In this document: positions 32,561 through 42,720 of the stretch, piece by piece
Numbering within the stretch: position 1 is the stretch's first letter
Layout: the number at the start of each line of letters is the position of its first letter
NCBI GenBank assembly: GCA_036250195.1
Contig: JAVHZZ010000003.1
Coordinates: forward strand, 294,597,065 to 294,661,064
Direction of reading: 5' to 3'
Source: Mixophyes australis
Lineage: Eukaryota > Chordata > Amphibia > Anura > Limnodynastidae
DNA length: 64,000 bases
The notes under the pieces: model-generated
Told to the model about the DNA's origin: nothing
What the model saw: the letters and a program-made list of their open reading frames with translations, nothing else
Database searches by the model: none
Translations under genes and position numbers: made by a program

Positions 32561-32792
32561 GGGCACTGGGCACCACAATAAAATATATAAAAAACCTTCA
32601 ACAGATCTGCATTACACTACACATACGGCTGCTCCTCCATCCTCTCCATCATATACATGTTGGAGTTTTAGCGTGTGACAACCTCTTGTTTTTGATAATG
32701 TCAGTGCATTTTGAATATTTTTCAATTTGCCCCACACCACTGAATGAACTTTATCTATGATACGCATCTATCTATCTTGACTGCGTAGTGTG

Positions 32793-33624
32793 GTGGCCCC
32801 GGTACACAATTTGGTACCGAGGCCACAATATAATTAAAAAACCCTCCACGTGTCAGAATTCCACCAAAAAAGGGTATGGACTGCGTAGTGTGGTGGCCCC
32901 GGTACACAATTTGGTACCGAGGCCACAATATAATTAAAAAATTGGGCATCAACAGTCAACGTTGTTTAATATCTGATACACCTCTATCTGGACTGCATAG
33001 TGGAGTGGCCCCGGTACCCAATTTGGTACCGGGGCCACAATACCTCCTCCAAACATGGTACAGACAATTCGTCATTGAGATCCCATCAAGTATGTTAAAG
33101 ACAGACAGGGTCGAAGTGTTATTCGTTGACTTTGTAAACCCAAAAAACTGTCCCTGTTGCACATAGTCGTGCAATGAAGACTGACTTTTTCATTTAAAGG
33201 CACGATCTTTCAAGTGTAGTGTTTGTAAGTCTAAGTCATATTATACTTTTGGTAAAATTGGTTTATTTTGTTCCTCTTTATGGTAATTAGTAATAGAATT
33301 AAAGTATGAAATAGAATTAAAGTATTAAATAGAATTAAAGTATGAAATAGAATTAAAGTATGAAATAGAGTGGTATAGAGTTGTAGTGTGGTATAGATAG
33401 AGTGGTCCACACAATATAATAATAAAACCCTCAACTGGTCTGAATTCCACCAAACAAGTATCTGGACTGCGTAGTGTGGTGGCCCCGGTACACAATTTGG
33501 TACCGAGGCCACAATATAATTAAAAAATTGGGCATCAACTGTCACCGTTGTTTAATATCTGATACACCTAAATATGGACTGCACAGTGGAGTGGCCCCAG
33601 TAGTAAATTTGGTGCCGGGGCCAC
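32793..33624. repeat. Five palindromic units, GTGGCCCCGGTACC type
   Basis: Inverted repeats lie at 32793-32826, 32893-32926, 33005-33038, 33479-33512 and 33591-33624. The third is perfect: GTGGCCCCGGTACC, six bases, then GGTACCGGGGCCAC. The others differ by one or a few bases per arm. Each sits after a GACTGC(G/A)(T/C)AG motif. RNA from either strand would fold into strong hairpins. Confidence 0.85.
33298..33370 (+). repeat. Short minisatellite, about 20-bp units
   Basis: AATTAAAGTATGAAATAGAA and one variant repeat about four times. Confidence 0.75.
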
Positions 33625-34026
33625 AATACCTCCTCCAACTTCCAAGTGTAGTGTTTATAAAGACAGACAGCGTCGAAGTGTTATTAGTTGACTTTCTTAA
33701 CCCTAAAATTGTCCCTGTTGCAAATATTCGTGCAATGGACAGTTACTTTTTTATTGAAAGACTCAAGCTTTCAAGTGTAGTGTTTATAAAATATAAACAA
33801 CAATACAGTAGTTTTAGAGCACGTCAATACCTCTTGTTTTAAATTATGACACGGCATTTTACTTTTGGTTTAATTTCTTGTATTTTTTTAAATTTGGTTT
33901 TACTTTTTGAACATGGCAAACGACTGTTGATTGGTCATATAATGCAAAAAAAAAAGGTCCAAGATGGAATTGTCCTTGGGCCCTCACACCCACCCTTATG
34001 TTGTTGAAATAGGACATGCACACTTT

Positions 34027-34090
34027 AACAAACCAATCATTTCAGCGACAGGGCCTACCAAACAACTTTGGCTGAAATGATTGGTTTGTT
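34027..34090 (-). other. Perfect 20-bp inverted repeat just after the hAT-2 stop codon
   Basis: 34027-34046 and 34071-34090 are exact reverse complements (AACCAATCATTTCAGC core) with a 24-base loop. They lie about 55 bases beyond the transposase stop on the minus strand and would form a hairpin in the 3' untranslated RNA. Confidence 0.85.
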
Positions 34091-34145
34091 TGGGCCCCCA
34101 CACCAAAAAAGCTATTCATCTCTCCCTGTACAGACTAAACAGGCT

Positions 34146-36904
34146 CTACTGAGGCAAGATGTCGTCCTCATCCTCAACCTCTGATTCCTCTCCCCCTACA
34201 GTGTGTACTTCCTCCTCATCACACATTATCAATTCGTCCCCGCTGGACTCCACAACCACAGGTCCCTCTGTAGTATCTGGAGGGCAGTGCTGTACTTCAC
34301 TGAGGAATTGATTATTCATTTTTATAAACATCATTTTTTCAACGTTCTGAGGAAGCAACCTCCTTCGCCGCTCACTGACCAGGTTCCCCGCTGCACTAAA
34401 AACTCTTTCCGAGTACACACTGGAGGGGGGACAACTCAGGTAAAATAGAGCCAGTTTGTACAGGGGCTTCCAAACTGCCTTTTTTTCCTGCCAGTAACAA
34501 TATGGACTGTCTGACATGTCTACTTGGATGGTGTCAGCAAAGTAATCATCCACAATTTTTTCTATTGTGACAGCATCCAATGCAGCGACAGTAGACATGT
34601 CTGCAATGGTTGGCAGGTCCTTCAGTCCGGACCAGATGTTATCAGCATCCCCGCCAGTGCCTCTTTTGGGAAAACTGAGCTTTTTCCTCGCAGCCATAGA
34701 TGTGGAAGAAAATGAGGGTGGAGCTGTTGGCATGTCACGGTCCTCTTCAGAGGACAATCTCCTGACCAGCAGGTCTTTTCACCGCTGTAGACTTGTGTCC
34801 GCCGGAAACAGAGACACAACATACGCTTTAAACCGAGGATCGAGCACGGTGGCCAGAATGTATTCCTCTGACTTTAAAAGAGTGACCACCCTCGGATCCT
34901 GGCAAAGCGTACGAAGGGTTACATCCACAAGAGCTACATGCTTGGTGTAATCACAATGGCTTACCAGCTCCTCCCTCACTTTCTCCAGCTGCTTCTGCAA
35001 CAGCCTGATCAGGGGAATGACCTGACTCAAGCTGGCAGTGTCGGAACTGACTTCTCGTGTGGCAAGTTCAAATGGCTGCAGAACCTTGCACAACACGGAA
35101 ATCAGTCTCCACTGCGCTTGACTGAGGCGCATCCCCACTCCTTTGCCTATGTCGTAGGTGGCTGTGTAGGCCTGAATGGCCTTTTGCTGCTCCTCCATCC
35201 TCTGCAGCATATAGAGGGTGGAGTTCCAGCGCGTCACAACCTCTTGTTTGAGGTGATGGCAGGGCAGGTTCATGCTTTTTTGATGTGCCTCTAGTCTGCG
35301 GTAGGCACTGGCTGAATGCCGAAAGTGTCCAGCAATTTTGCTGGACACTGTGATACATAACGTTGCCTGCCTTGCCACGAGCAGCCATTTTGGAGATGCT
35401 GCTACTGATGCAGCTGCTGCTGTTGCTGCGGAAGGTGATGCATCTACCCAGTGGGCTGTCACAGTCATATAGTCCTTCGTTTGCCCTGAGCCACTTGTAT
35501 TCATGTCCGTGGTTAAGTGTACAGTGGGTACAACCGCATTTTTTAGAGCACTGAGGACACTTGATCGTACTTCTCTGTACATTTTTGGTATCGCCTGCCT
35601 AGTGAAGTGGAATCTCGACGGGATTTGGTACCGGGGACACAATACCTCCATCAACCCTCTAAATCCCACTCCACTGATGGCGGACACCGGGCGCACGTCT
35701 AACACCAACATTGCAGTTACAGCCGCAGTTATACGCTTTGCAATAGGGTGACTACTATCGTATTTTGTGGTCATGGCAAACGACTGTTGGACGGTCAATT
35801 GTTTTGTGAAAGACTTAGCGGTCTTACGACTTCCCCTCTGGGAAGATGACCAACTAACAGCAGCAACAGCAGCAGTGGCAGTAGTAGGCTTACCGCTGCA
35901 GGATTCCTCGGATGAATCCCGTATTGAGGAGGACTCAGTCTGGCTGCTGACTTGGGCTGCAGGACTGAATCTGATGGAGATTGTGGAGGAAGTTGACGAG
36001 GAGGGTGTTGCTGGTGTGTATCCAACTGGACCACGGGATTTAGGTGTCCCTGTACCGATGAGGGTCCTAGCCCCAGTTCCTGAACTAACCACTGAACTAT
36101 GAAGGTTATTCAGGTGACGTATAAGGGAGGATGTTCCTAGGTGGGCAAGATCCTTACCCCTGCTTATTTGAGCTTTACATAAGCTACATATGGCCATACA
36201 TTGGTTGTCTGGATTTGGATAAAAATAACTCCAGACCGAAGAGGTGCATTTTTTGGTCTTCTGACCAGGCATGACGATGGGCTTTTTCATCCCATGGACA
36301 TCAGCTGTTTCCCCCCCTGGTGCCTCATTTACAATAACCACATCACCATCCTCATCATCAAGTTCCTCCACAGCGCCAGCTACATCATCAATAGCCTCCT
36401 CCCGAGCCACCTCTTCCCGTACAGTGATGGGAAGGTCAGGCTTGACAACCACCAACATCCTTGGACTCGCCTTGTGGATTTGTGATAATTTCTCTTTAGA
36501 AGGCAGAGTTGTTTGCTGTTTTGTTGCTGACAGCATAACTCTCTTCAATTTTTTGTAGGGGGGGGAGGAGGAGGAGGGCTAAGATCCGTGGGTGAAGCTG
36601 AACCACTAGTCATGAACACGGGCCAGGGCCTAAGCCGTTCCTTGCCACTCCGTGTCGTAAATGGCATATTGGCAACTTTACGTTTCTCCTCAGATGATTT
36701 TAAGTTTCTCTTTTTGCTACTTTTTCTTAACTTGGGCTTTTTGGATTTTACATGCCCGGTACTACGAGATTGGGCATCGGGCTTGGAAGACGACGTTGAT
36801 GGCATTTCATCGTCTATGTCATGACTAGTGGCAGCAGCTTCAGCATTAGGAGGAAGTGGGTCTTGATCTTTCCCTACTTTATCCTCCAAATTTTTGGTCT
36901 CCAT
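34146..36904 (-). pseudogene. Broken hAT transposase (hAT-2)
   Basis: This is the antisense homologue of the hAT-1 transposase. Three lesions are visible. (1) An ATG near 36904 opens the N-terminus (basic, KKPKLRKSSKKR), but a G8 run at about 36558-36565 shifts the frame to the next segment. (2) Between CIT and the SSKIAGHF block (about 35330-35350) some 79 residues present in hAT-1 are absent without a frame change; they include the second catalytic Asp (ISDNANN) and the CxxH pair. (3) A TGA at about 34779 interrupts the frame before the C-terminal dimerisation part (SSVYSERVFSAAGNLVS), which is otherwise well kept. A BED finger (SLCKAQISRG...HLNNLH) is present. TTDMNTS has N where hAT-1 has W. 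The enzyme cannot be active as it stands. Confidence 0.88.
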
Positions 36905-37079
36905 TATATGTAGCACAAGATACTGCAGAATGTGTGAACTTGGTAATATTGCAGTACCAATGGACTTATACTGCTGGATTGGTTTTGCAAATTTGGTTAT
37001 AATTATTATATATTTTTTTTTTTTAAATTTTTTATTTTTTTTTACTTTTTTTTTATTTTTTAAAAACTTGGGAATAATG

Positions 37080-38150
37080 GGGAAATAACTATGCCCTTAG
37101 AAGCACAGAGCACAGGACACAGCACCACTGGACTGAACAGGACACGGCACAGGACCCAGCAGCACTACGGAACTCAGCAGGACAGAGCACAGGACACAGC
37201 ACCACTGGACTGATACTGCAGAATGTGTGAACTTTGTAATATTGCAGTACCAATGGACTTATACTGCTGGATTGGTTTTGCAAATTTGGTTATAATTATT
37301 ATATTTTTTTTTTTTTTTTTAAATTTTTTATTATTTTTTACTTTTTTTTTATTTTTTAAAAACTTGGGGATAATGGGGAAATAACTATGCCCTTAGAAGC
37401 ACAGAGCACAGGACACAGCACCACTGGACTGAACAGGACACGGCACAGGACCCAGCAGCACTACGGAACTCAGCAGGACAGAGCACAGGACACAGCACCA
37501 CTGGACTGATACTGCAGAATGTGTGAACTTTGTAATATTGCAGTACCAATGGACTTATACTGCTGGATTGGTTTTGCAAATTTGGTTATAATTATATATA
37601 TTTTTTTTTTAATTTTTAATTGTAATTTTTTTTTTACTTTTTTTTTATTTTTTAAAAACTTGGGAATAATGGGGAAATAACTATGCCCTTAGAAGCACAG
37701 AGCACAGGACACAGCACCACTGGACTGAACAGGACACGGCACAGGACCCAGCAGCACTACGGAACTCAGCAGGACAGAGCACAGGACACAGCACCACTGG
37801 ACTGATACTGCAGAATGTGTAAACTTTGTAATATTGCAGTACCACTGGACTTTTACTGCTGAATGTGTGAACTTGGTAATATTGCAGTACCAATGGGCTT
37901 ATACTGCAGGATTGGTTGTGCAAATTTTGTGGTAATTAAAAAAAATTAAATTAGTTTTTGGTATTTTTTTAAATAACTTTTTTTTATTTTTTTAAACACA
38001 GGGGAATATTGGGGAAATAACTATGCCCTTAGAAGCACAGAGCACAGGACACAGCACCACTGGACTGAACAGGACACAGCACTGGACCCAGCAGCACCAC
38101 TGACCTCAGAAGGACAGAGCACAGCACACAGCACCACTGGACTGATACTG
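37080..38150 (-). repeat. hAT-2 5' array, four units of about 296-340 bp
   Basis: ACTATGCCCTTAGAAGCACA recurs at about 37087, 37383, 37679 and 38019. Each unit has an ACAG/GCAC-rich half and a TTTT-rich half. The array lies between promoter and gene, as in hAT-1. The Cys/Ser/Val-rich antisense frames within each unit are repeat artefacts. Confidence 0.9.
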
Positions 38151-38154
38151 CAGA

Positions 38155-38215
38155 ACACAGCACAGCACAGCACAGCACAGCACAGCACAGCACAGTACAG
38201 CACAGCACAGAACTA
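38155..38215. repeat. (GCACA)n microsatellite
   Basis: About eleven tandem CACAG/GCACA pentamers lie inside hAT-2 between the promoter and the first large unit. Confidence 0.85.
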
Positions 38216-38299
38216 AACAGCACAGCACGAGATCTACCAGGACAGAGGACCACCTAACACACCCTCCCTCTACCCTGATCAATGCCCGAGTGAAGATGG

Positions 38300-38481
38300 C
38301 GGCGACTAGCGGGGAATTTATAGGATCCGAGTATCGCGAGATCCGACAACGGGATTATGAGTCAGAGCCTCAGTTTCAGATTTGAATTTGGCGCCAATAC
38401 CCGGATCTGTCTCGGATCCGACTCGGATCGGCAACGTTCGGGTGGGCTCGGATTTCATAAATCCGAGTGCGCTCATCCCTA
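38300..38481 (-). promoter_or_regulatory. hAT-2 promoter end
   Basis: On the minus strand TATAAATT lies at 38322-38315, about 160 bp from the tip. TCGGATC/CCGAG motifs fill the terminus. GAGCCCACCCGAACGTTG here parallels GAACCCACCCGAACTTTG at the left end of hAT-1, and TTGTCGGATCTCG is shared. Confidence 0.65.
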
Positions 38482-39336
38482 ATTATACAACCCTTTAAAT
38501 TCAGTTAAACAATCCCCAACCCTGGCATTCCAAACTTACCCGCTTCCTCCAAAAATGCTCTCGCACTGCCGAACGCCACTGGAGAAAATCTCGCTCCCTG
38601 GCTGATTTCCTCCACTTCAAGTTTATCCTCTCCTCCTACAGCTCTGCCCTCTCGCTCGCTAAGCAATTCTTCTTCAAATCCCTCATCTCTTCCCAGTCCT
38701 CCAACCCCCGCCGCCTCTTCGCCACCTTTAACACTATCCTGTCTCCCCCCCCCTCCCTTCCTCCCTCTCTGCCACTGACTTCGCCTCCTTTTTCTCCTCT
38801 AAAATTGCGGCCATCAGACTTGAAATCTCTTCCTCCACCAACACTTCCGCCACCCCCCCTCTCGCCCTTCCTCCCCCCTCCACTCTCCCCCCAGCCACCA
38901 ACTCCTTCTCTCCTTCCGCCCTACCTCGGGAGAGGAAGTCCACTCTCTCATTTCTTCTTCCCCCCCTTCTACCTGCCCCCAGGACCCTATCCCTTCTCAC
39001 CTTCTTTGCTCCCTTTCCGCCTCCACCTGCTCCCACCTCGCTCACCTCTTTAACCTGTCCCTCTCCACCGGCATCTTCCCCTCCGCCTTTAAACATGCTC
39101 TCATCTCACCCATTCTCAAGAAACCCAACTTTAACCCCACCTCACTCTCTAATTACCGCCCCATTTCCCTTCTCCCCTTTGCCTCCAAAATACTCGAGAG
39201 ACTTGTCTGCAACCGTCTCTCCACCTACCTCTCTGAACACTCCCTTCTTGACCCTCTCCAATCAGGCTTCCGCCCCCTCCATTCCACGGTAACTGCCCTG
39301 GCTCAAGTTACGAATGATCTCCTCTCGGCTAAAGCC

Positions 39337-40761
39337 ATGGGCCACTACTCTCTCCTGAATCTCCTCGACCCCTCAGCGGCCTTTGACACCGTTGACCACC
39401 CCCTCCTGCCTCACACCCTCCAGTCTATTGGCCTCTCCGATACCGTTCTCTCCTGGTTCACCTCTTACCTTGCTGACCGTTCCTTCTTTGTTTCCACCTC
39501 TGAGTCTCTCTCCCCCTCTCCCTCCCTTCCAGTCGGGGTCCCTCAGGGCTCTGTCCTTGGACCCTTACTATTCTCACTATACACCTCTTCTCTGGGTGCA
39601 CTCATCAGCTCTTTCGGCCTCAAGTACCACCTTTATGCTGATGACACTCAACTCTACCTTTTTTCTCCTGATCTCTCTCCCTCCCTTCTCTCCAGGGTAT
39701 CCGCATGCCTCTCTGCAGGGGTGGGCTGGGCCGGGGGGCAGGGGGGCCACCCAGATTTTGCGCTTTTAGGGCTGGGGGTAGGCCGGCCGGCCGCCCCCGA
39801 TGCCATTTCTTCTGATTTTTTTCTGCGGCCGCATCTGATGTTATCAGATGCGGCCGCGTCAGCGCACAGGCGGCCGCATCACATGACAGGGGAAGCGGCC
39901 GCGTCATCATTGACGTGGCCGCATCCCCTTAATGAGATGCGGCCGCCTATGTGCCCCCCTGCCTGCAGCATCCCAGTCCGCGCCTGCCTCTCTGCCATCT
40001 CCTCCTGGATGTCCTCTAGATTTCTTAAACTCAATCTTGCTAAAACTGAACTCATTGTCTTTCCTCCCTCTCGTACCTCCTTCCCCTCTGACCTCTCTAT
40101 CACTGTTGATAACTCCTCTATCTCCCCTGTTCCCCAACTCCGCTGCCTAGGTGTCATCCTTGACTCCTCTCTCTCCTTTGTCCCTCACATTCACTCTCTC
40201 GCCAAATCCTGCCGTTTCCAGCTTCGCAACATTGCCTGCATTCGGTCCTTCCTCTCCCAGGATGCCACCAAATCTCTCGTCCACTCTCTGATTATCTCCT
40301 GCTTGGACTACTGCAACCTTCTCCTTATCGGCCTCCCCCTCTCTCATCTCGCTCCTCTTAGATCTGTACTTAACGCCGCTGCTAGGCTTATTTTCCTCTC
40401 TCGCCGTTCCACCTCTGTCTCCCCACTCTACCAAGCCCTTCACTGGCTCCCCTTCCCCTACAGAATCCTTTTCAAGCTCCTCACTCTCACTTACAAGGCC
40501 CTCGCCAACTCCACTGCTCCCTACATCTCTAATCTTATCTCTATTCACACTCCCTCCCGCCCTCTGCGATCGTCCAACGATCGTCGCCTCTCTTCCCCCC
40601 TGATTACCTCCTCTCACGCACGTATCCAAGACTTCTCCCGCGCCGCTACCCTCCATTGGAACAAGCTCCCCCGCTCCATCAGAACTTCCCCTAATCTGTC
40701 CTCTTTCAAACGAACATTAAAAGCCCACCTTTTCCTAAAAGCCTTCCAGTCTCATGCCTAA
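39337..40761 (+). pseudogene. L2 reverse transcriptase fragment containing an in-frame MITE
   Basis: The 474-codon frame has RT motif A (SAAFDTVDH), [14 protein letters not shown], the catalytic YADDTQLYL box, and the L2 C-terminal block ([20 protein letters not shown]). The real element's frame starts further upstream, so the first codons are not a true start. Residues about 124-216 do not belong to L2: they are the MITE at 39716-39986 plus its target duplicate, together 279 bp, which kept the frame open. The upstream part is frame-shifted, so no functional ORF2 is made. Confidence 0.85.
39716..39986. mobile_element. GC-rich hAT MITE inside the L2
   Basis: The ends CAGGGGTGGGCTGGG and CCCAGTCCGCGCCTG are imperfect inverted repeats. 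CCTCTCTG flanks both sides exactly (39708-39715, 39987-39994), an 8-bp hAT duplication. The interior has five GCGGCCGC octamers and a 15-bp perfect hairpin. Confidence 0.88.
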
Positions 40762-41262
40762 ACTCCCACTGGTCGGCTTCCTCTCTTTCTCATCCCTCTT
40801 CCCTTCTCCCCCTTCCTCGACTCCGTCTCTGTCTCTCCCGTCTCAGCCATGTGTCTGTCTGTCTTCCCCTCCCTTTAGATTGTACGCTCCTTTGAGCAGG
40901 GCTCTCCTACCTCCTGTTTTCATCACTTTTAACTGCGCTCTCCAGCTACTCAGTTCACCTCCTCTCTGTCCCTCTGCCCTCTGTCTCCTCCCGCTTCTCT
41001 CTACTCCCCTCAGTGACTCTTTACCTGTCATCCGTGCCCACCCTCTTGGGCCATAGTTACCTGCCTGTACTCACTTTTTCCCTCCCTCTCTTTCTTGCTG
41101 TGACTGAGCCCCCAGAGTTATAGTGCTTACTGTTACTTGTACTGTGCTGTTTCACCTTGTACTGTGCCATTATTTGTCCTTGTATGGCGCTACGGATACT
41201 TTGTGGTGCCCTATAAATAAAAATTAATAATAATAATAATAATAATAAACAGCCTAATGAAC

Positions 41263-42009
41263 AGTATGCAAACAGAGCAAGAATAATTTGAAACAATAGT
41301 GGAATCAATAAGTAAATGTGAGTCTTTGTAAGCACTAAATGTGCTCTTGCAGTGAATTTCACCATTGTTTTCAGTTGCCTTGGTCCATATTTACTATATA
41401 TGCCTGATAAAAGGCAGCCCTCACACTAGCTAAGCATGTTTCTTGCACCCTTGGCTACGGGCTCATGTTCAGACACAGGATATGGGGTAGAGGGTTCAGT
41501 CCTACTAAAGTCACGCTATCTTAAAATGTGACATGCCTATGACATGCATATATTTGGATGTATATCGATAACTGGATCTGATATGCAGTGCTCTGTAAAA
41601 TTGATCAGCAGCTGCAGAGGAGTCTTTTATGGGGGTAACTATACAAGCAAATTGTGATGAAACAGGGTAGTACTGGACTGAGGACTTTTTATTTATCACC
41701 TGTTTTTCACAGTTTAATGTACTTTTTAATCCTTGGCCCAGTCTAAGTATATACAGAGCAGTGTATTGTGTGCATTGTTATTTCATGTTATTAATAGAGA
41801 TGCTCGGTCTCGGTTTTCGGAAAACATAAACATAAATATAAATGTTGTATCAAAATGTATCACAGACTCAGATTGTGTGACGCTGCAGATACAATGTTGC
41901 AAATGCCTTAATGTTTCGCAAGCTTGAAGTGTCATTCCCTGATGTAGTGTTGTAATCCTTTGTTAAGTGTATTCAGCCAAATAGCTAATTCAGTCAAGCC
42001 ATTCTATTG
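41263..42009. other. No gene seen
   Basis: AT-rich intergenic DNA without recognisable elements. Confidence 0.5.
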
Positions 42010-42182
42010 TATCATCATCATCATCTATTTATATAGTGCTCTAATTCCACAGCGCTGTACAGAGAACTCACATCAAGTCGCTGCCTCCATGGAGCTTACA
42101 GTCTAAATTTACTAACACACACACACATAGACTAGGGTCGATTTTGATAGCAGCCAATTAACCTACTAGTATGTTTTTGGAA
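42010..42182 (-). mobile_element. V-SINE 3' part, minus strand
   Basis: Reading in reverse: GTTAATTGGCTGCTATCAAA, TTTAGACTGTAAGCTCC, the ACAGCGCTGTGGAATTAGAG tail and (GAT)n. The tRNA head and most of the central domain are missing. Confidence 0.8.
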
Positions 42183-42189
42183 AAATCAA

Positions 42190-42720
42190 GGTATCAGAGA
42201 CAGTATGTCTAATAGTTAAATAATTTCAGTGTCCACTGATAGACCCCTGCTGAAAGGGGGGAGACCTGCTGAAAGGGGGGAGATTGATATACTTGACCCT
42301 GCTTCCTGTGTAGACAGCCAAGAAAATAACGAGGGCAGAATGCCAATAGAGGCTATTCTAGCTTAGAGGAACCTGGTGTACATGACATCAGTAAAAAGGA
42401 CTCTGGGCCGGGCATTGTAGTGCTGCCAAAGGAAACTCTACCCGAACAGGGTTTGTGTAAGTCAGTATTTCAGGCTAGGTGACATAGTAACGGTCGAGCT
42501 AAATGGTACTGATAATACTGCGGGATGATACGATTTGAAAATATATTGAGATTAATACTTTGGAGTGCTGACTGCAAGAGACTGCTGGAGGATACACGCT
42601 ACCATTTACCCTGCACCTTGTGAATGTCTTATGGTGTTTTGCTTTTATAATAAAGCCTTAGTTTGGATATATTCTGGTCTACCCTAGTGAGTTAAATCCC
42701 ACAAAGGATAACCACTATCG
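42190..42720 (+). repeat. Possible solo LTR
   Basis: TATAATAAAGCCTTAGTTTG at about 42645 has the look of an LTR poly(A) region followed by a short U5 ending in CCCACA, and no coding is present. CCTGCTGAAAGGGGGGAGA is duplicated near the left end. I could not fix the boundaries or a target duplication. Confidence 0.3.

Larger units (their letters stand above)
32620..33940 (-). pseudogene. Colinear echo of transposase coding sequence in hAT-2 3' region
   Basis: Three blocks resemble the transposase gene of the same element in the same order and strand. 32625-32700 resembles about 35185-35255 (GCTGCTCCTCCATCCTCT and ACAACCTCTTGTTT). The palindromic units at 32793-33624 resemble about 35620-35650 (TTTGGTACCGGGG, CACAATACCTCC). 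33911-33935 resembles about 35770-35797 (CATGGCAAACGACTGTTG). This suggests that the 3' region grew from a second, partial transposase copy now rearranged beyond coding. An alternative is a nested non-autonomous relative, but I see no inner termini. Confidence 0.6.
30734..38481 (-). mobile_element. Second long hAT transposon (hAT-2), antisense, defective
   Basis: The ends TAGGGATG(T/A)GC are inverted, and a perfect 8-bp target duplicate ATTATACA flanks the element (30726-30733, 38482-38489). It is 7,748 bp. Reading on the minus strand from 38481: promoter end, four roughly 300-bp repeats, broken transposase, rearranged 3' region, a twenty-unit 79-bp array, and the other tip. The design parallels hAT-1, and the transposases and promoter ends are recognisably related. 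The intact target duplicates show that it moved as one unit, probably with transposase supplied from elsewhere if the lesions are older than the insertion. Confidence 0.93.
38490..41262 (+). mobile_element. L2 LINE, 5'-truncated, with (AAT)n tail
   Basis: This non-LTR retrotransposon carries reverse-transcriptase motifs over several frames. 39140-39336 holds the NYRPISLLP and GFRPLHST region. From 39337 it continues to a C-terminal [13 protein letters not shown] domain. The 3' end reads TGGCGCTACGGATACTTTG, CCCTATAAATAAA, (AAT)n. The upstream C/T-rich stretch (38550-39140) is worn coding sequence. It begins next to the hAT-2 target duplicate, so its original 5' end is unclear. Confidence 0.88.

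Noticed and set aside
37089..38203. Four similar antisense Cys/Ser-rich reading frames
   Set aside because: Each falls in one unit of the hAT-2 5' array. The open frames follow from the CAGCAC-type repeat composition.
38734..39292. Long low-complexity frames on both strands
   Set aside because: This is the C/T-rich worn part of the L2 coding region; the frames have no independent meaning.
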